A DNA stretch of 64,000 nucleotides from Isoperla grammatica (GCA_945910005.1 OX246747.1:10852225-10916224); one strand, 5' to 3'. Numbered from the stretch's first letter, positions 34,325-45,517 are shown. A program made the numbers and translations. Notes: generated by a model from the letters alone, not told the origin.

Positions 34325-34684
34325 CTTCAGCATAGAGGTCAGCCCAGGCGTAGCTCCAGCCACCGTTCCCGGCTCGGACTCGACAAGCGACCATCCATCC
34401 CTTCAAGCCCGTCACCTTCAGGGCGACCCCGCAGTCTCCCGCCCCCAGACCCCGGCCGCTGTAGCTGTAGCCGGTGAGCTCAGAGGTCAGATGGGTAGAG
34501 TTGGCCTCGGACAGAGACCCCCGACTAAGATCCAGCAGTGGACCTTCCTTGCCCTCCCCGTCCCACCACGTGAACTGACACCCGGCCAGGGCTACGCCAG
34601 CAGAGCAGGTGTAAGTGAATGTGTGGAGGGCTTCGGATACTCGCACGTGGTCCGGGGTCATGGTGAGGTTGAAGGACGCAACCC
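34325..34684 (-). CDS. Ig-like exon, Ig1 of set 1
   Basis: A 360-base exon, phase 1 at both ends (acceptor TGTGTCTCAG before 34684; donor GCTGAAG|GTGAGT at 34325). It encodes FNLTMTPDHVRVSEALHTF, TYTCSAGVALAGCQFTWWD (Cys1, Cys2), GRGLGAGDCGVALKVTG (Cys3), WMVACRVRAGNGGWSYAW (Cys4). Four Cys are present as expected for a V-like domain with an extra disulfide. NST and similar N-glycosylation sites occur. It is closely similar to 45518-45877. No signal exon of its own was found nearby, so it may be an internal domain of a longer protein. Confidence 0.83.
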
Positions 34685-34814
34685 CTGAGACACAGAACAA
34701 ACATTTTATTTTGTTTGTTTATTAAATTATTTATTTAGGTGTAGCGCTGCTGATTGCAATCGACTTGGTCGCACTTACTGCTTCTAAAACCAAAGCAAAT
34801 GTTTTACGTATGAT

Positions 34815-35195
34815 GATTGATTGATTAATGGGGCTTAACGTCTCATATTTATGCAACGATGGCTAATCGAGACGATGAGCGGGTGATAATGAAGATGAGA
34901 AAGATGATAATGAAGAATAAAGCCACATCCGAATCAGATCCATTGTACGTCGCGTGAGTCGTCATACGGGAGTCCAGCAAGGGAGGGCAGGGCCAAGTAG
35001 GAGGAGAAATATTCAATGGGACAGTGGGGGGAAAAGGGGATTGGGGTGTGGACTGCACTTCGTCTGACTTCTCCTCCTCGACCAGTCTGGCTTGGGTGGC
35101 CCTACCAGAAGCATACGCTTCCGCCGGTATAGCTCTCGGGATCAACAAAGCACGCAAACCTGCCCACCACGATAAGGGGGCAGTCCCTGGGCAGG
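34815..35195 (-). mobile_element. SINE, main subfamily (A), full length
   Basis: 381 bp between 13-bp direct repeats TTTTACGTATGAT (34802-34814 and 35196-35208). The paralogous stretch at 26110-26140 lacks it. The sense strand is open for about 100 codons. Confidence 0.94.
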
Positions 35196-35403
35196 TTTTA
35201 CGTATGATATTGTTGGGGAAATGTATAGCCTAACGTTAACAAATAATGCTGCAACTTCAAACTACTACTTTTATTAATGTAGAAAAAGAGAAATCACACA
35301 TTTCTTTAAGACTAAACAGTTAAGTTCATAGAAGTCTTATGTTTATTTTACCAGATTTTTTATTGCAATTTAGTGTAGATTGTCATCATCATCATTGGAC
35401 GTG

Positions 35404-35660
35404 GCTATTTTACAACGCTTATATTAGCTTGCTTTGTTTGTTTGTCTGGACGGAATCTTTGAATCGATATTTCACCTACTTCTAATGTCCGATCAAAGTG
35501 AAATTTTTCACACAGACGTATTCGTAATGACAATACATGAATCAAGTGTCATATTAACTAAATTGTCAATATTAATTCATCATAATAAATTAAATAATTA
35601 ATGTTTTATATCGGAATCGATATTTCACCCACTTTCCAACGTTGAATTGAGCTAAAAACA
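35404..35660 (+). repeat. CGATATTTCA repeat, two units
   Basis: Same module as 2140-2460 and 39325-40725, beginning ACAACGCTTATATTAGCTTG. It ends in a short A-rich region. Confidence 0.78.
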
Positions 35661-36198
35661 TAAAAAAAAACAATTAAAAAATTAAACAATTAAAAACATA
35701 AAAAAATCAAGGTTAGTGGATGATGATCTTGTGTGCATCAATGAACCTTGATAACAAAATTAAAACTGATTTTTAATTGCAATTGAAGAGAATGTTTAGG
35801 CTAGGCCTAGTTACTTTGCTAAATTCTCCCATAGCCACATAATCCCACTTTCCGTAAGCATTGTTGGCCGACCGCTGGATCGTGCATGGACGAAACTGTC
35901 CAAAATTCAAGTTGGCAATGCGAGCACGCTAGTTAGCGAGTAAAGTGTACAAGTACACAAGTATGCAGTCTTCTAAATTCGCACACGTCCAGAGAGCACA
36001 TATTCGGTTGCGATTCTTTAAGACTAAAAAGTATAAAATAATATTACATGAAAAAATATTTTTTTAAAACAACGCTTATATTTAAATGCACTAAAAGGGA
36101 AAAAATAAATTTTCACCCAACAAATTTTGCATCGCTCGGAAAATAATAAGCGTTGGGCGCTTTCCCTGCATAAACAGCAAAATACTGTAATCTATGTC

Positions 36199-36624
36199 AG
36201 CCAACGGTTAAGCCGCGGTCGCTTAGCCGGTTCCCATACGAACACCGAAGTTAAGCAACCTCGGGCTAGGTCAGGAGGTGGATGGGTGTACACTCACCTC
36301 TGAAAGACTAGTAACCGTTGGTTAGAGCAGATTGGAGGGTTTGAAAGCTTGTGTAACAGCTTCGTTCTTCTCGTCAACTGCTCGGCAGTCCAGGTTAGTG
36401 GAGGAACCTATATGACTGGTCAAAGTTACACCGTCCTTTCGGATGGGACGTAAAGCCGATGGACCCCTTAGTACTTTTCGACAGGAGTAGGCTACGTGCC
36501 GGTACCAGGCTTCCCCTCCTCTCTTCCTCATTATCATTCATCAATCATCACTCATCAGGCTAAAGAAGGCATTGTGACCTACACTGGCCTTAATTACAAT
36601 AAAATAACCAAATAAATAAATAAT
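36199..36624 (+). mobile_element. 5S rRNA-derived SINE
   Basis: The head GCCAACGGTTAAGCCGCGG, GAACACCGAAGTTAAGCAAC and GGTGGATGGGTG corresponds to 5S rRNA. A separate body follows (CGTCCTTTCGGATGGGACGT) and an AATAAATAAATA tail. TATGTC repeats flank it (36193-36198 and 36625-36630), and the intact foldback copy at 40768-41065 shows the exact empty site. It is not a functional 5S gene, because only part of the 5S sequence is kept. Confidence 0.88.
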
Positions 36625-36666
36625 ATATGTCAATACCGAAAGCGCCCAACGCTTATTATTTACCGA

Positions 36667-37044
36667 TGATTTATTGATGGGGCTTAACGTCTCATATTTA
36701 TGCAACGATGGCTAATCGAGACGACGAGCGGGTGATAATGAAGATGAGGAAGATGATAATGAAGAATAAAGCCACATCCGAATCAGATCCATTGTACGTC
36801 GCGTGGGTCGTCATACGGGAGTCCAGCAAGGGAGGGCAGGGCCAAGTGGGAGGAGAAATATTCGATGGGACAGTCGGGGGGAAAGGGGATTGGGGTGTGG
36901 ACTGCACTTCGTCTGACTTCTCCTCCTCGACCAGTCCGGCTTGGGTGGCCCTACCAGAAGCATACGCTTCCGCCGGCATAGCTCTCGGGATCAACAAAGC
37001 ACGCAAACCTGCCCACCACGATAAGGTGGCAGGTTCTGGGCAGG
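36667..37044 (-). mobile_element. SINE, main subfamily (A), full length
   Basis: 378 bp, flanked by 13-bp repeats (TATTATTT[A/T]CCGA at 36654-36666 and 37045-37057). It sits in the right arm of the foldback element. The long open sense frame is kept through the SINE and into the flank. Confidence 0.92.
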
Positions 37045-37731
37045 TATTATTTTCCGAGTGAGGCAAAAATTTGTAGGGCGAAAATTTATTTTTACTTTTT
37101 AGGGCATTTAAATACAAGCGTTGTTTAAAAAAAAAAAATATTTTTTCATGTAATATTTTAGACTAGGTTCGGAAGATATACACATCTTTTCTACACAATG
37201 TAAAGCAATCACATTAATAACAACAATGACTGCACTGTTATCGTTTATTAATACACTCTACAGTAAATTTGGAGATCAGACATCAAGGTCGATCGATAGA
37301 CTCGAAATGTTGGCATCGAGCTTAGATTAGCCAGGAAACCTGGGAACCCTTTTCAGAAAATTATCTGTGCGACAAACTCGTCTTAGCATTAATCAATCAA
37401 CAGAAATAACAAAATTACTACTTCAGTGTCATAATTGGTTTCATTATGTCCGAATTATACATCTTCGATGACGCTCATTGGGAGGAAGGTGTGAAGTGAG
37501 CAGATATCTTTAGTTCGACATAGTATGAAGCTCTACCACGTTGTTACGTACCCAAGACCTAATCATAACAAACATGACAGATTATGAATAATATAATATG
37601 AAAAGTGTGTGAAAATGATGTGATTTTTGGGTTGAAACTGGGGTAAGCGGTGGTCACATAGCGATGGTGGGAAACAGCATCAAACTGAGAATATATCAGT
37701 TCTACACAACATGTATACAAACATAACTTAC

Positions 37732-38046
37732 CGGTGAATAAGATCGTCTCCTTCGCCTCCAACGGCCGGGCCAAGGTCACATGAGATACAACACACTTTA
37801 GGACCTTGCCGTTGTCCTTAGTCTGAAGGGTGAGTGTGAGTCTCTGCACAACAGATCCCTTCATCCAGGGCCACTTCCACGCGACCTGAGGGTTGCCTAA
37901 AGTGTCCACCAGTGTATCATTGCGGATGACGTCATCTCCCAGGATCCAGGATATGTTGGCGACAGGACGAGCCCCCTTCACCTCACAGGTGGCCGTGACA
38001 CTGGCCTCCGTGTACACAACGCTCAGCGTTGGTGCGCTGGGGGGAC
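37732..38046 (-). CDS. Ig-like (C2-type) exon, Ig3 of set 2
   Basis: A 315-base exon, paralogue of 27005-27319, phase 1 at both ends: acceptor ATGCTTCAG before 38046 and a good donor ACCG|GTAAGT at 37732. It encodes APTLSVVYTEASVTATCEVK, ISWILGDDVIRND and QRLTLTLQTKDNGKVLKCVV, with both canonical Cys and the core Trp. Unlike set 1, the donor is intact. It is followed downstream (37170-37560) by intron sequence collinear with 26430-26860. Confidence 0.85.
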
Positions 38047-38310
38047 CTGAAGCATGACATAGCAACACTGAGACATACAATCATCTAGCCTCGTGCAGCT
38101 CACAGGTGACCGTGTACACAACACTCAGGGTTGGTGCGCTGGGGGGACCTGAAGCATGACATAGCAACACTGATACATACAATCATCTAGCCTCGTGCAG
38201 CTAACAGGTGACCGTGTAGACAACACTCAGGGTTGGTGCGCTGGGGGGACCTGAAGCATGACATAGCAACACTGAGACATACAATCATCTAGCCTCGTGC
38301 AGCTCACAGT
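38047..38310 (-). repeat. 102-bp acceptor-carrying repeat, two extra units
   Basis: Same unit as at 27320-28515, with acceptor-linked motifs at 38045 (the true exon), 38147 and 38249. The copy number is therefore 3 acceptors here against 12 in set 1. Confidence 0.92.
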
Positions 38311-38650
38311 TGGCTGCTTAGTCACAATGTGGGCCTTAATACAACAAAAGGGCCCTTATCTCAGTCAGTTATTCAGGAAGAAGGTGGGAAATGGTTTCAA
38401 TCGATCATGACGTATGATTGCCATTTTAAAAACAAATAACAGTGATGGTCTAGCTACAACTAGTCACAATGTGTGTTAGAATCCAATTCAACAAAATGGC
38501 CCATATCTCAGTCAGTCTAGCAGATAGACGGTCGAAAATGGTTTCAATCAATTAAGACTTATGATTAGTTTTATAAACTCCTCACAGTGGGGGTCTAGCT
38601 ACAACTAGTCACAATGTGTGTTGGGCCCCATTACAACCAAGGACTCTATA
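38310..38650 (-). repeat. Degenerate 146-bp repeat of set 2
   Basis: About two to three units of the intronic repeat found at 28530-29330 (GGTCTAGCTACAACTAGTCA at 38448 and 38591). Confidence 0.7.
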
Positions 38651-38906
38651 ACATAACGCACACGTGCATTGAAGATGGATAGGTTCTGTCATCAGAGTTG
38701 TTATTAAGGTGAATTATATTCAAAATATCACTAAACTGTATTTATATTAAAGTTTGTATTATTGAATTTTAAATTTAAAGTGTTATTAATTGAACCATCA
38801 CAATAAGGGAAAGTAGTTTTCTAAACCATATTGTTGTAGCTGCCGTGAGTCTTGACCATTCATTGACTGGACCGTGACAAAGTGGCAGTTTTGTTGGTAA
38901 ACCTAC

Positions 38907-39227
38907 TTGCTACAATGAGAGTCATGAATCTGTGTTCATCCTTTTTCCCGGACGCTCTGATGTAACTGATGGCCGGCCCGTTCTCCTCCTCACGAACGTT
39001 GCTCAGCACCAGACCGCACTCGCCGCTCTGCAGTCCAGCCCCCAGGTAGCGATACCGGCCGGCGCTGTCGGTAGACTCGGATCCACTGTTGAAGATAACA
39101 CTCTTGCCTGACGGGTGAAAGCTGCAGTAGGTCAACGGTCCCTGCGCCTTCAACGCGAACCTCACCTCCCCGCCCTGGAGAACGACGGCCTCCCTCGGTG
39201 TCCGGGTGTGAGAGATGGTGCCATAGT
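38907..39227 (-). CDS. Ig-like exon, Ig2 of set 2
   Basis: 321 bases, phase 1 at both ends (acceptor TCACAG before 39227, donor GCAA|GTAGGT at 38907). PREAVVLQGGEVRFALKAQG, YCSFHPSGKS, GRYRYLGAGLQSGECGLVLS, REEENGPAISYI. As in set 1, the strand-B Cys is Lys and the late Cys is missing, while the other two Cys remain. Reading frame intact. The same loss in both copies means it predates the duplication. Confidence 0.83.
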
Positions 39228-39324
39228 CTGTGACCAGGGAGCAGATATACAACCCTCCTATAGTGATGTTTGCGTTAAAGTCTATACCAACTCAGTTATA
39301 ATAAATTACTTGCTGATTTTAAGT

Positions 39325-40725
39325 CTATTTTACAACGCTTATATTAACTTGCCTTGTTTGTCTGGACGAAATCTTTGCATCGATATTCCACCTACTTCTA
39401 GATGTCCGATCAAGCTGAAATTTTTAACACAGACGTATTCTTGATGACAAAACATGAATCAACTGTCATATTTACGAAATTGTCAATTAATTTATCATAA
39501 TTAATTAATTAATGTTTTACATGGAAATCGATGAATCTTTGAATCGATATTTCACCTACTTTTAAATGTCCGATCAAGCTGAAATTTTGTACACAGACGT
39601 ATTTCTAATGACAATACATAAATCAATTGTCATATTTACTAAATTGTCAATTAATTCATCAGAATTAATTAATTCATGCTTTATATGGAAATCGATGTTT
39701 AACCCACTTTCCAACGTCAAATCGAATTGAAAGTTTTCACAAAGACGTATTCTTAAAAACAATACACGAATCAATTGTCATATTTACTAAATCGTCAATT
39801 AACTTATCATAATTAATTAATTAATGTTTTATTTGGAAATCGATGTACAGTCCACTTCCTGACGTCAAATCGAGTTGAAAGTTTTTACACAGACGTATTC
39901 TTAATGACTTCACACGAATCAATTGTCATATTTACTAAATCGTCAATTAATTCATCATAATTAATTAATTGATGTTTTATATGAGAATTGAAGTTTAACC
40001 CACTTCCCAACGTCAAATCGAGTTAAAAGTTTTCACACAGACGTGTTCTTAATGACAATACACGAATCAATTGTCATATTTACTAAATAATCAATTAATT
40101 CATCATAATTAATTAATTAATTGATGTTTTATATGGAAATCGATATTTCACCCACTTTCCAACGTTGAACTGAGCTGAACGTTTTCACACAGACGTATTT
40201 TTAATGACAATACACGAATCAATTGTCACATTTACTAAATATTCAATTAATTCATCATAATTTATTAATTTGTTTTATATGGGAATCGATGTTTAACCCA
40301 CTTCCGAACGTCGAATTGAGCTGAAAGTTTTCACACAGACGTATTCTAAATAACAACACATGAATCAATTGTCATATTTACTAAATAATCAATTAAGTCA
40401 TCATCATAATTAATGAATGTTTTATATGGGGATCGATAAAACACTCACTTTCGAACGTCGAATTGAGCTGAAAGTTTTCACAAAGACGTATTCTTAATGA
40501 CAATACACGTATGAATTGTCATATTTACTAAAAATAGTCAATTAATTCATCATAATTAATTAATGTTTTATATGGGAATCGATGTTTCACCCACTTTCGA
40601 ACGTCGAATTGAGCTGAAAGTTTGCACACAGGCGTATTCTTAATGACAATACATGAATCAATTGTCATATTTACTAAATTATCAATTAAACCATCATAAT
40701 TAATTAATCAATCGATATTCGATAT
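39325..40725 (+). repeat. Tandem CGATATTTCA-type repeat, about nine units of roughly 150 bp
   Basis: Units share 'ATCGATRTTTMACCCACTTYC.AACGTC.AAT.GAG.TGAAAGTTTTCACACAGACGTATTCTTAATGACA' in form, followed by CAATTGTCATATTTACTAAAT and TTAATTCATCATAATTAATT. The array starts with ACAACGCTTATATTAACTTG and ends at the foldback element 40768-41065, which also contains ACAACGCTTATATT. That suggests a link between the two. Confidence 0.85.
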
Positions 40726-40767
40726 ATATTTGATTACAAGATTCTTTAAGACTAAAAAGTATAAAAT

Positions 40768-41065
40768 AATATTACATGAAAAAAATATATTTTTTTAAAA
40801 ACAACGCTTATATTTAAATGCACTAAAAAGTAAAAAATAAATTTTCGCACAACAAATTTTTGCCTCACTCGGAAAATAAAAGCGTTGGGCGCTTTCCCTG
40901 CATAAACAGCAGAATACTGCAATCTATGTCAATACCGAAAGCGCCCAACGCTTTTATTTTCCGAGTGAGGCAAAAATTTGTTGTGCGAAAATTTATTTTT
41001 TACTTTTTAGTGCATTTAAATATAAGCGTTGTTTTTAAAAAAATATATTTTTTTCATGTAATATT
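40768..41065. mobile_element. Intact foldback (long inverted repeat) element
   Basis: A 298-bp near-perfect palindrome. Left arm AATATTACATGAAAAAAATA ... GCGTTGGGCGCTTTCCCTGC, short spacer (ATAAACAGCAGAATACTGCA region), and the complementary right arm ending CATGTAATATT. Arms are about 125 bp and nearly identical, which implies a recent origin or gene conversion. No coding capacity. It serves as the empty-site reference for the copy at 36040-37157. Confidence 0.9.
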
Positions 41066-41140
41066 TTATTGTACTTTTGGTATTTTAATTTTTATATTAT
41101 TATTTTTGAAAGTTTACTTTGTGGGTAACGACGAACACAA

Positions 41141-41298
41141 GTGCAGTCCACACCCCAATCCCCTTTCTCCTTTCCTCACGCGCCCTCCTACTTGCCCCTT
41201 TCCTCCAAAGAGCCCCCAATTTCATCTTCATTATCACCCACTCAACGTCTTGATTAGCCAAGTTGCAGAAATAAAAGACGTTAAGCCCAAATATCTAT
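41141..41298 (+). mobile_element. SINE (B), truncated, plus orientation
   Basis: Sense on the plus strand, from GTGCAGTCCACACCCCAATC to GACGTTAAGCCCAAATATCT. The 5' head is missing. The unfilled paralogous site is at about 30055-30085. Confidence 0.82.
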
Positions 41299-41452
41299 CT
41301 ACTAACAACTAGTTCATACGTACATACGAGTAATTTTATTACCATTAGCTTTTCAGGGGACATTATATAATAGAAAATTAAAAAATTCACAAATGTGAAC
41401 ATATAAACATGAAATTGTGGACACACGTACATCAACACCTTAATAACATGTG

Positions 41453-42000
41453 TATAGCAAAATAGCAAAATACCCTGAATTGTATGACAAACACCTTATA
41501 GTCACTGCAAGCGAATAGCAAAATACCCTGAATGGTATGACAAACACCTTATAAAGTCACTGCAAGCGAATAGCAAAATACCCTGAATGGTATGACAAAC
41601 ACCTTATAGTCACTGCAAGCGAATAGCAAAATACCCTGAATGGTATGACAAACACCTTATATTCACTGCAAGCGAATAGCAAAATACCCTGAATGGTATG
41701 ACAAACACCTTATAAAGTCACTGCAAGCGAATAGCAAAATACCCTGAATGGTATGACAAACTCCTTATAAAGTCACTGCAAGCGAATAGCAAAATACCCA
41801 GAATGGTATGACAAACACCTTATAAAGTCACTGCAAGCGAATAGCAAAATACCCTGAATGGTATGACAAACACTTTATAAAGTCTCTGCAAGCGAATAGC
41901 AAAATACCCAGAATGGTATGACAAACACCTTATAAAGTCACTGCACGCGGATAGCAAAATATCCTGAATGGTATGACAAACACCTTATAGTCACTGCATG
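41453..42000 (+). repeat. 55-bp minisatellite, about ten units
   Basis: The unit is GCGAATAGCAAAATACCCTG, AATGGTATGACAAACACCTT and ATAAAGTCACTGCAA. Some units lack an AA pair after CCTTAT. Non-coding. Confidence 0.92.
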
Positions 42001-42012
42001 CATATAGTCACA

Positions 42013-42032
42013 TAATTATAATTATAATTTTA

Positions 42033-42095
<63 letters not shown>

Positions 42096-42122
42096 GTTAT
42101 TATTATTATTATTATTTTTATT

Positions 42123-42200
<78 letters not shown>

Positions 42201-42212
42201 TATTATTACTAC
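42013..42212 (+). repeat. ATT microsatellite, about 200 bp
   Basis: A near-uninterrupted (ATT)n tract following the 55-bp minisatellite. Confidence 0.95.
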
Positions 42213-42527
42213 TATAATGATTTTTTTAGTGCCATTGTAGTATTAGTGTATTTGGATATCATGGATGTCATGTGGTGGTTTTTCATCATCATCATCATCA
42301 TTATCATCATTAGCCATGGTGACATGCAGTATTGAGTATTGGAATTGGATTGTATTAAATTTAAATCCATTGTTTTCATCATAGAGCAAAAACTCAAAAA
42401 GTCTTATGATCAACACTTGGCCACGAACAATATGCGGCAACGAAATTAATATGATTCGCGAAAAACGGGTGTGTAAATGATACCTCACAAGACAAAAGGG
42501 TTTGAATTGTTCTGCGCCCGGCCGTGA

Positions 42528-43528
42528 CTAAAGTCAAATTATATTTAAGAAGCGTAGGGATGGAATGAGACCGTCTTCGGTTGTGGGTATTGTGAGCGCG
42601 TCAAGCGTGTCATCTGGTAATGGGTCCGAGCTGGCACAACTCGTCCTGTAAGGCAACTAACAAACATTGATCCGAGCCCATGGAATCTTCTATGCTAGTG
42701 AACATGCGGAAACACTAAATTGATGTATCATTATTTTTAAAGTGAGTTTGACATAATGTTTCGAAGGTAATAAAAGCGGCTATGTACATTGTCGGTATAT
42801 GTATAACCTGCACTCCAACAGCATCTGCATGAGCCAAAATGGACGGGAAAAACAAATCGTAACCAATAATCAGAAGCTAAACATTCGGGCTACCAGATCA
42901 GATTTTTAGTTTTAGGTAATGGGGGGGGGGGGGGGGGGGAATTTCTTATCACTTTCGGCAGGTGTACAAACAGCTTTAAAATCAAAATGATACGCACTAA
43001 AATAAAACTTGATGTCCATGAAACAGACACAGATGACTCGCGTACTAAAATATAAATAGTTGGATTATTATGATTGATAAATAAATAAATCAATAAATAA
43101 ATAAGTTCGTATTTATAGAGTCTACCCACTCAGTAACTTAACTGATTTTCAGTGGAGGACTTTAATTTAAAGTGACTAAACCAACCCTGTAGGCTCCGAA
43201 CGTCGAAATATTCTTAGAAAATGTCGTCGATTACATTTCTACAACACTGTTATTTTTTACGACCAAATGCAAAGTAACAGGTACCAATGGTTCCTTCCAT
43301 GCACTAACTACACCCGACAAAATGTTTGTCATAATATAATTAGCATAAGACATTCTGCGTTCACCTGTTCCACTGTCGGCCAGCCAGTGTTTGTTAGTCG
43401 CACTGTAAGACGGTTTGAACCGAGCCGAAGCCTATTACTCGATGACACGCTTGACGCGCTCACAATACCCACAACCGAAGACGGTCTCCATTCAATCCCT
43501 ACGCTTCTTAAATATAATTTGACTTTAG
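42528..43528. mobile_element. Long-TIR element, copy 1
   Basis: It starts CTAAAGTCAAATTATATTTA and ends with the inverted form. The inverted arms are about 95 bp (..AGAAGCGTAGGGATGGAATG, ACCGTCTTCGGTTGTGGGTA, GAGCGCGTCAAGCGTGTCAT). The inside holds a G19 run (42921-42939) and no transposase frame. A second copy in the opposite internal orientation lies at 45977-47181. Confidence 0.85.
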
Positions 43529-43529
43529 C

Positions 43530-44027
43530 CAGCGAGTAGTCGGGATAAGGACGCGCAGCAGTTCGAGACTGTGACAATAGGCACCTCCGCGGGGGCTCAT
43601 TATTCATTTCTTGGGTCGACTTGGCCGGGGCCTTCGTGATGTACAGGCCTGCAACTGGCTCTCGATCACCGCTGTGACGTCACGCAAGTAGGCGGATGGC
43701 TCGGCTCTACGCGCCATGAAAAGCATTGCGCGCTACACAACATCTCCCAATTTTATTTGTTTTCTCGACATTCCCGACCATCTGATGCATGATGCATTTA
43801 AGTAATAGACAGTATAATATTCTGCACCGTCTGAAATATGTTTGCACTTCCTGTGTAGCAAGAAATGGGATTAAAATTCCATTCAAAGTCCATTGACATC
43901 TGCATTGTATTTGAATGGTCCATTGACGACTTATTTTCGTTTCAAAGAAATAGCGGTTTCCGTCTGAGCTACAATATGGGTTACTAAGGTAGGGATATAG
44001 TACAGTTTCAATTAGTTCACGTCTTTA
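43530..44027. other. No gene recognised
   Basis: Intronic sequence between Ig2 and Ig1 of set 2. A CGCTGTGACGTCACGCAAG block at about 43670 resembles CTCGTGACGTCACGCCAAG at about 45240 on the same strand (CRE-like palindrome TGACGTCA). Relation unclear. Confidence 0.4.
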
Positions 44028-44587
44028 CCTAGGACGTGTCCGAATTCCTCTTTATCATTGCTAACTCTAGGTCTAAGTCTAAATTTGACGTCATCAATCA
44101 TCGGTGACGTATGAAGTACTGTCCGAAATCGTTAAGTCTAGGTCTAAATCGAAGTTTAGACCTAGCAATCGAAAGTGCACGCTCGTTATAAGTCTTAAAA
44201 TGGCGGACGAAAAAAAACAGCTGCGAGAAGGAAGACGGAAAAGTGAAATGTTATACCTCTAGTATTATTTTATAATGTAAACAGTGATAGGCCTACTCTA
44301 AAGCCTAAAACCTGCATCAATACTGGAAAATGAATACTTTTACCATCTTTTACATTTCCTAACCTCCAAAGGCGTCGGTACAATTCGCGGATTGACCCGT
44401 CGAGAAGGCTGTGAACCAATGCTTCAACTCTAGGTCAAATTTCTCGCAATAGGTGGCTCTGCCATAGGTTTAGTACTGTCCGAAATCTACTAAGAATTAG
44501 AATTAGAACATGCTAAATAATTTAAACCTAGACTTAGACCTAGACTTAGACTTAGACCTTAGACTTTTAATTCGGACACGTCCCTAG
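44028..44587. mobile_element. MITE-like element with GGACGTGTCCGAATT termini
   Basis: 15-bp inverted termini GGACGTGTCCGAATT (from 44032) and AATTCGGACACGTCC (to 44583), flanked by CTAG on both sides. Subterminal clusters of TAGGTCTAAGTC-type repeats lie at both ends (44068-44170; 44524-44568). No coding sequence. Probably a non-autonomous DNA element. Confidence 0.72.
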
Positions 44588-44827
44588 TCGAAACAACATC
44601 TTACATTCGAGCCGAGTTTTGTGCGGGTGTGTGCAGTGTGTGTTTGTGTGGAAAAGAAACATTTGAAACGTCGTGAAGTATGTGAAGTGTTATTTATAAT
44701 CATGTTCAGTGATTATTCGTGATATTGTGTGTTCGCAGTGACAATCCCGTTAATATTTTGTTTTAAAATGACGTTTTATAAATATATTTTATTCTCATAA
44801 AATATACTCTGAGGTTCGGTGGACAAA

Positions 44828-44983
44828 ATGGCTCGCAAATGTTGCGTGCCGGGCTGTAAATCGAACTACAGTACATCAACAGGACAAACAAGTATTACAA
44901 CTTTCAAATTTCCTAGAGAAGAAGAACTAAGACAAAAATGGGTTCGTGCCATACATCGCTGTTTTCGAATAAATCGTATGTAA
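44828..44983 (+). CDS. THAP zinc-finger first exon
   Basis: A short plus-strand frame starting at ATG 44828: MARKCCVPGCKSNY ... TTFKFPREEELRQKWVRAIHR. This is the N-terminal THAP pattern (C-x2-4-C near the start, then the FPxxxxxRxxW block), a DNA-binding zinc finger found in host regulators and in P-element/Kolobok-type transposases. The later C-x2-H is not in this exon. ATC|GTATGTAA at 44976 is a good donor (exon end 44975, phase 1); otherwise a stop follows at 44981-44983. TATAAATATA at about 44778 could be a TATA box. No downstream exon is recognised before the minus-strand Ig exon, so this may be a relic of a transposon or the start of a gene with distant exons. Confidence 0.6.
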   Translation: MARKCCVPGCKSNYSTSTGQTSITTFKFPREEELRQKWVRAIHRCFRINRM

Positions 44984-44989
44984 AATAGA

Positions 44990-45500
44990 AGTGCCATAAG
45001 CCTATGGGCTCAAAATTAGAAACGTCAATAGTTATATTTAGGTGCCAATTACGCAGTCAAATGATGTAAACGCGGATCAAATTCAGTACCATCCGCACCT
45101 TCACTTTATCATTTTTTTGGGACATGCACATGAGGGGGCAAAATAGTGAGTAACTTTGTTTTATAAGGCAAATACTGTGTTGCGCGCCGTATTATTCCTA
45201 TGCGCGCCAAGCTACGGCCGCTCGCCAGTCCGCCTATTCTCGTGACGTCACGCCAAGCAGTTTCAAGCCTAGAGAGCGAAGCGATATATCTAGACGGCCT
45301 TGACTTGGCCCAAACGACTACGCGTCTGAATGGAACGGAACAGCAGCCGACTGCCGAGACCTTCACTTGCCAACGTCTCGAGTAGAACTATTCCCACCAC
45401 CACGCAGTAACATTACCCCTCCGCTCAGAAGTGATTTTCAGAGGCATCTAGCGGGTGAAGTTAAATTATGGCAAGACTATCCCTTCACGTTAAGTGGGCG
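44990..45500. other. No gene recognised
   Basis: Contains a CpG-rich stretch at 45180-45310 with a CTCGTGACGTCACG block. Could be a promoter-like region or element edge; no exon supported. Confidence 0.4.
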
Positions 45501-45517
45501 GAAACAGTGAAACTCAC

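Larger units (their letters stand above)
36040..37157. mobile_element. Foldback element interrupted by two SINEs
   Basis: The left arm begins ATATTACATG and includes AACAACGCTTATATTTAAA, TTTTGC..C.CTCGGAAAATA and GCGTTGGGCGCTTTCCCTGC. The right arm is its complement and ends CATGTAATATT. Removing the 5S-derived SINE (36199-36624) and the SINE (36667-37044) gives the same roughly 300-bp hairpin as the uninterrupted copy at 40768-41065. Confidence 0.88.

Noticed and set aside
36199..36320. Functional 5S rRNA gene
   Set aside because: Only blocks of the 5S sequence match. The rest is diverged and the unit continues into a SINE body and A-rich tail.
42243..42488. Minus-strand frames with Asp and Met runs
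   Set aside because: They are translations of a CAT/ATC simple repeat at 42278-42310.
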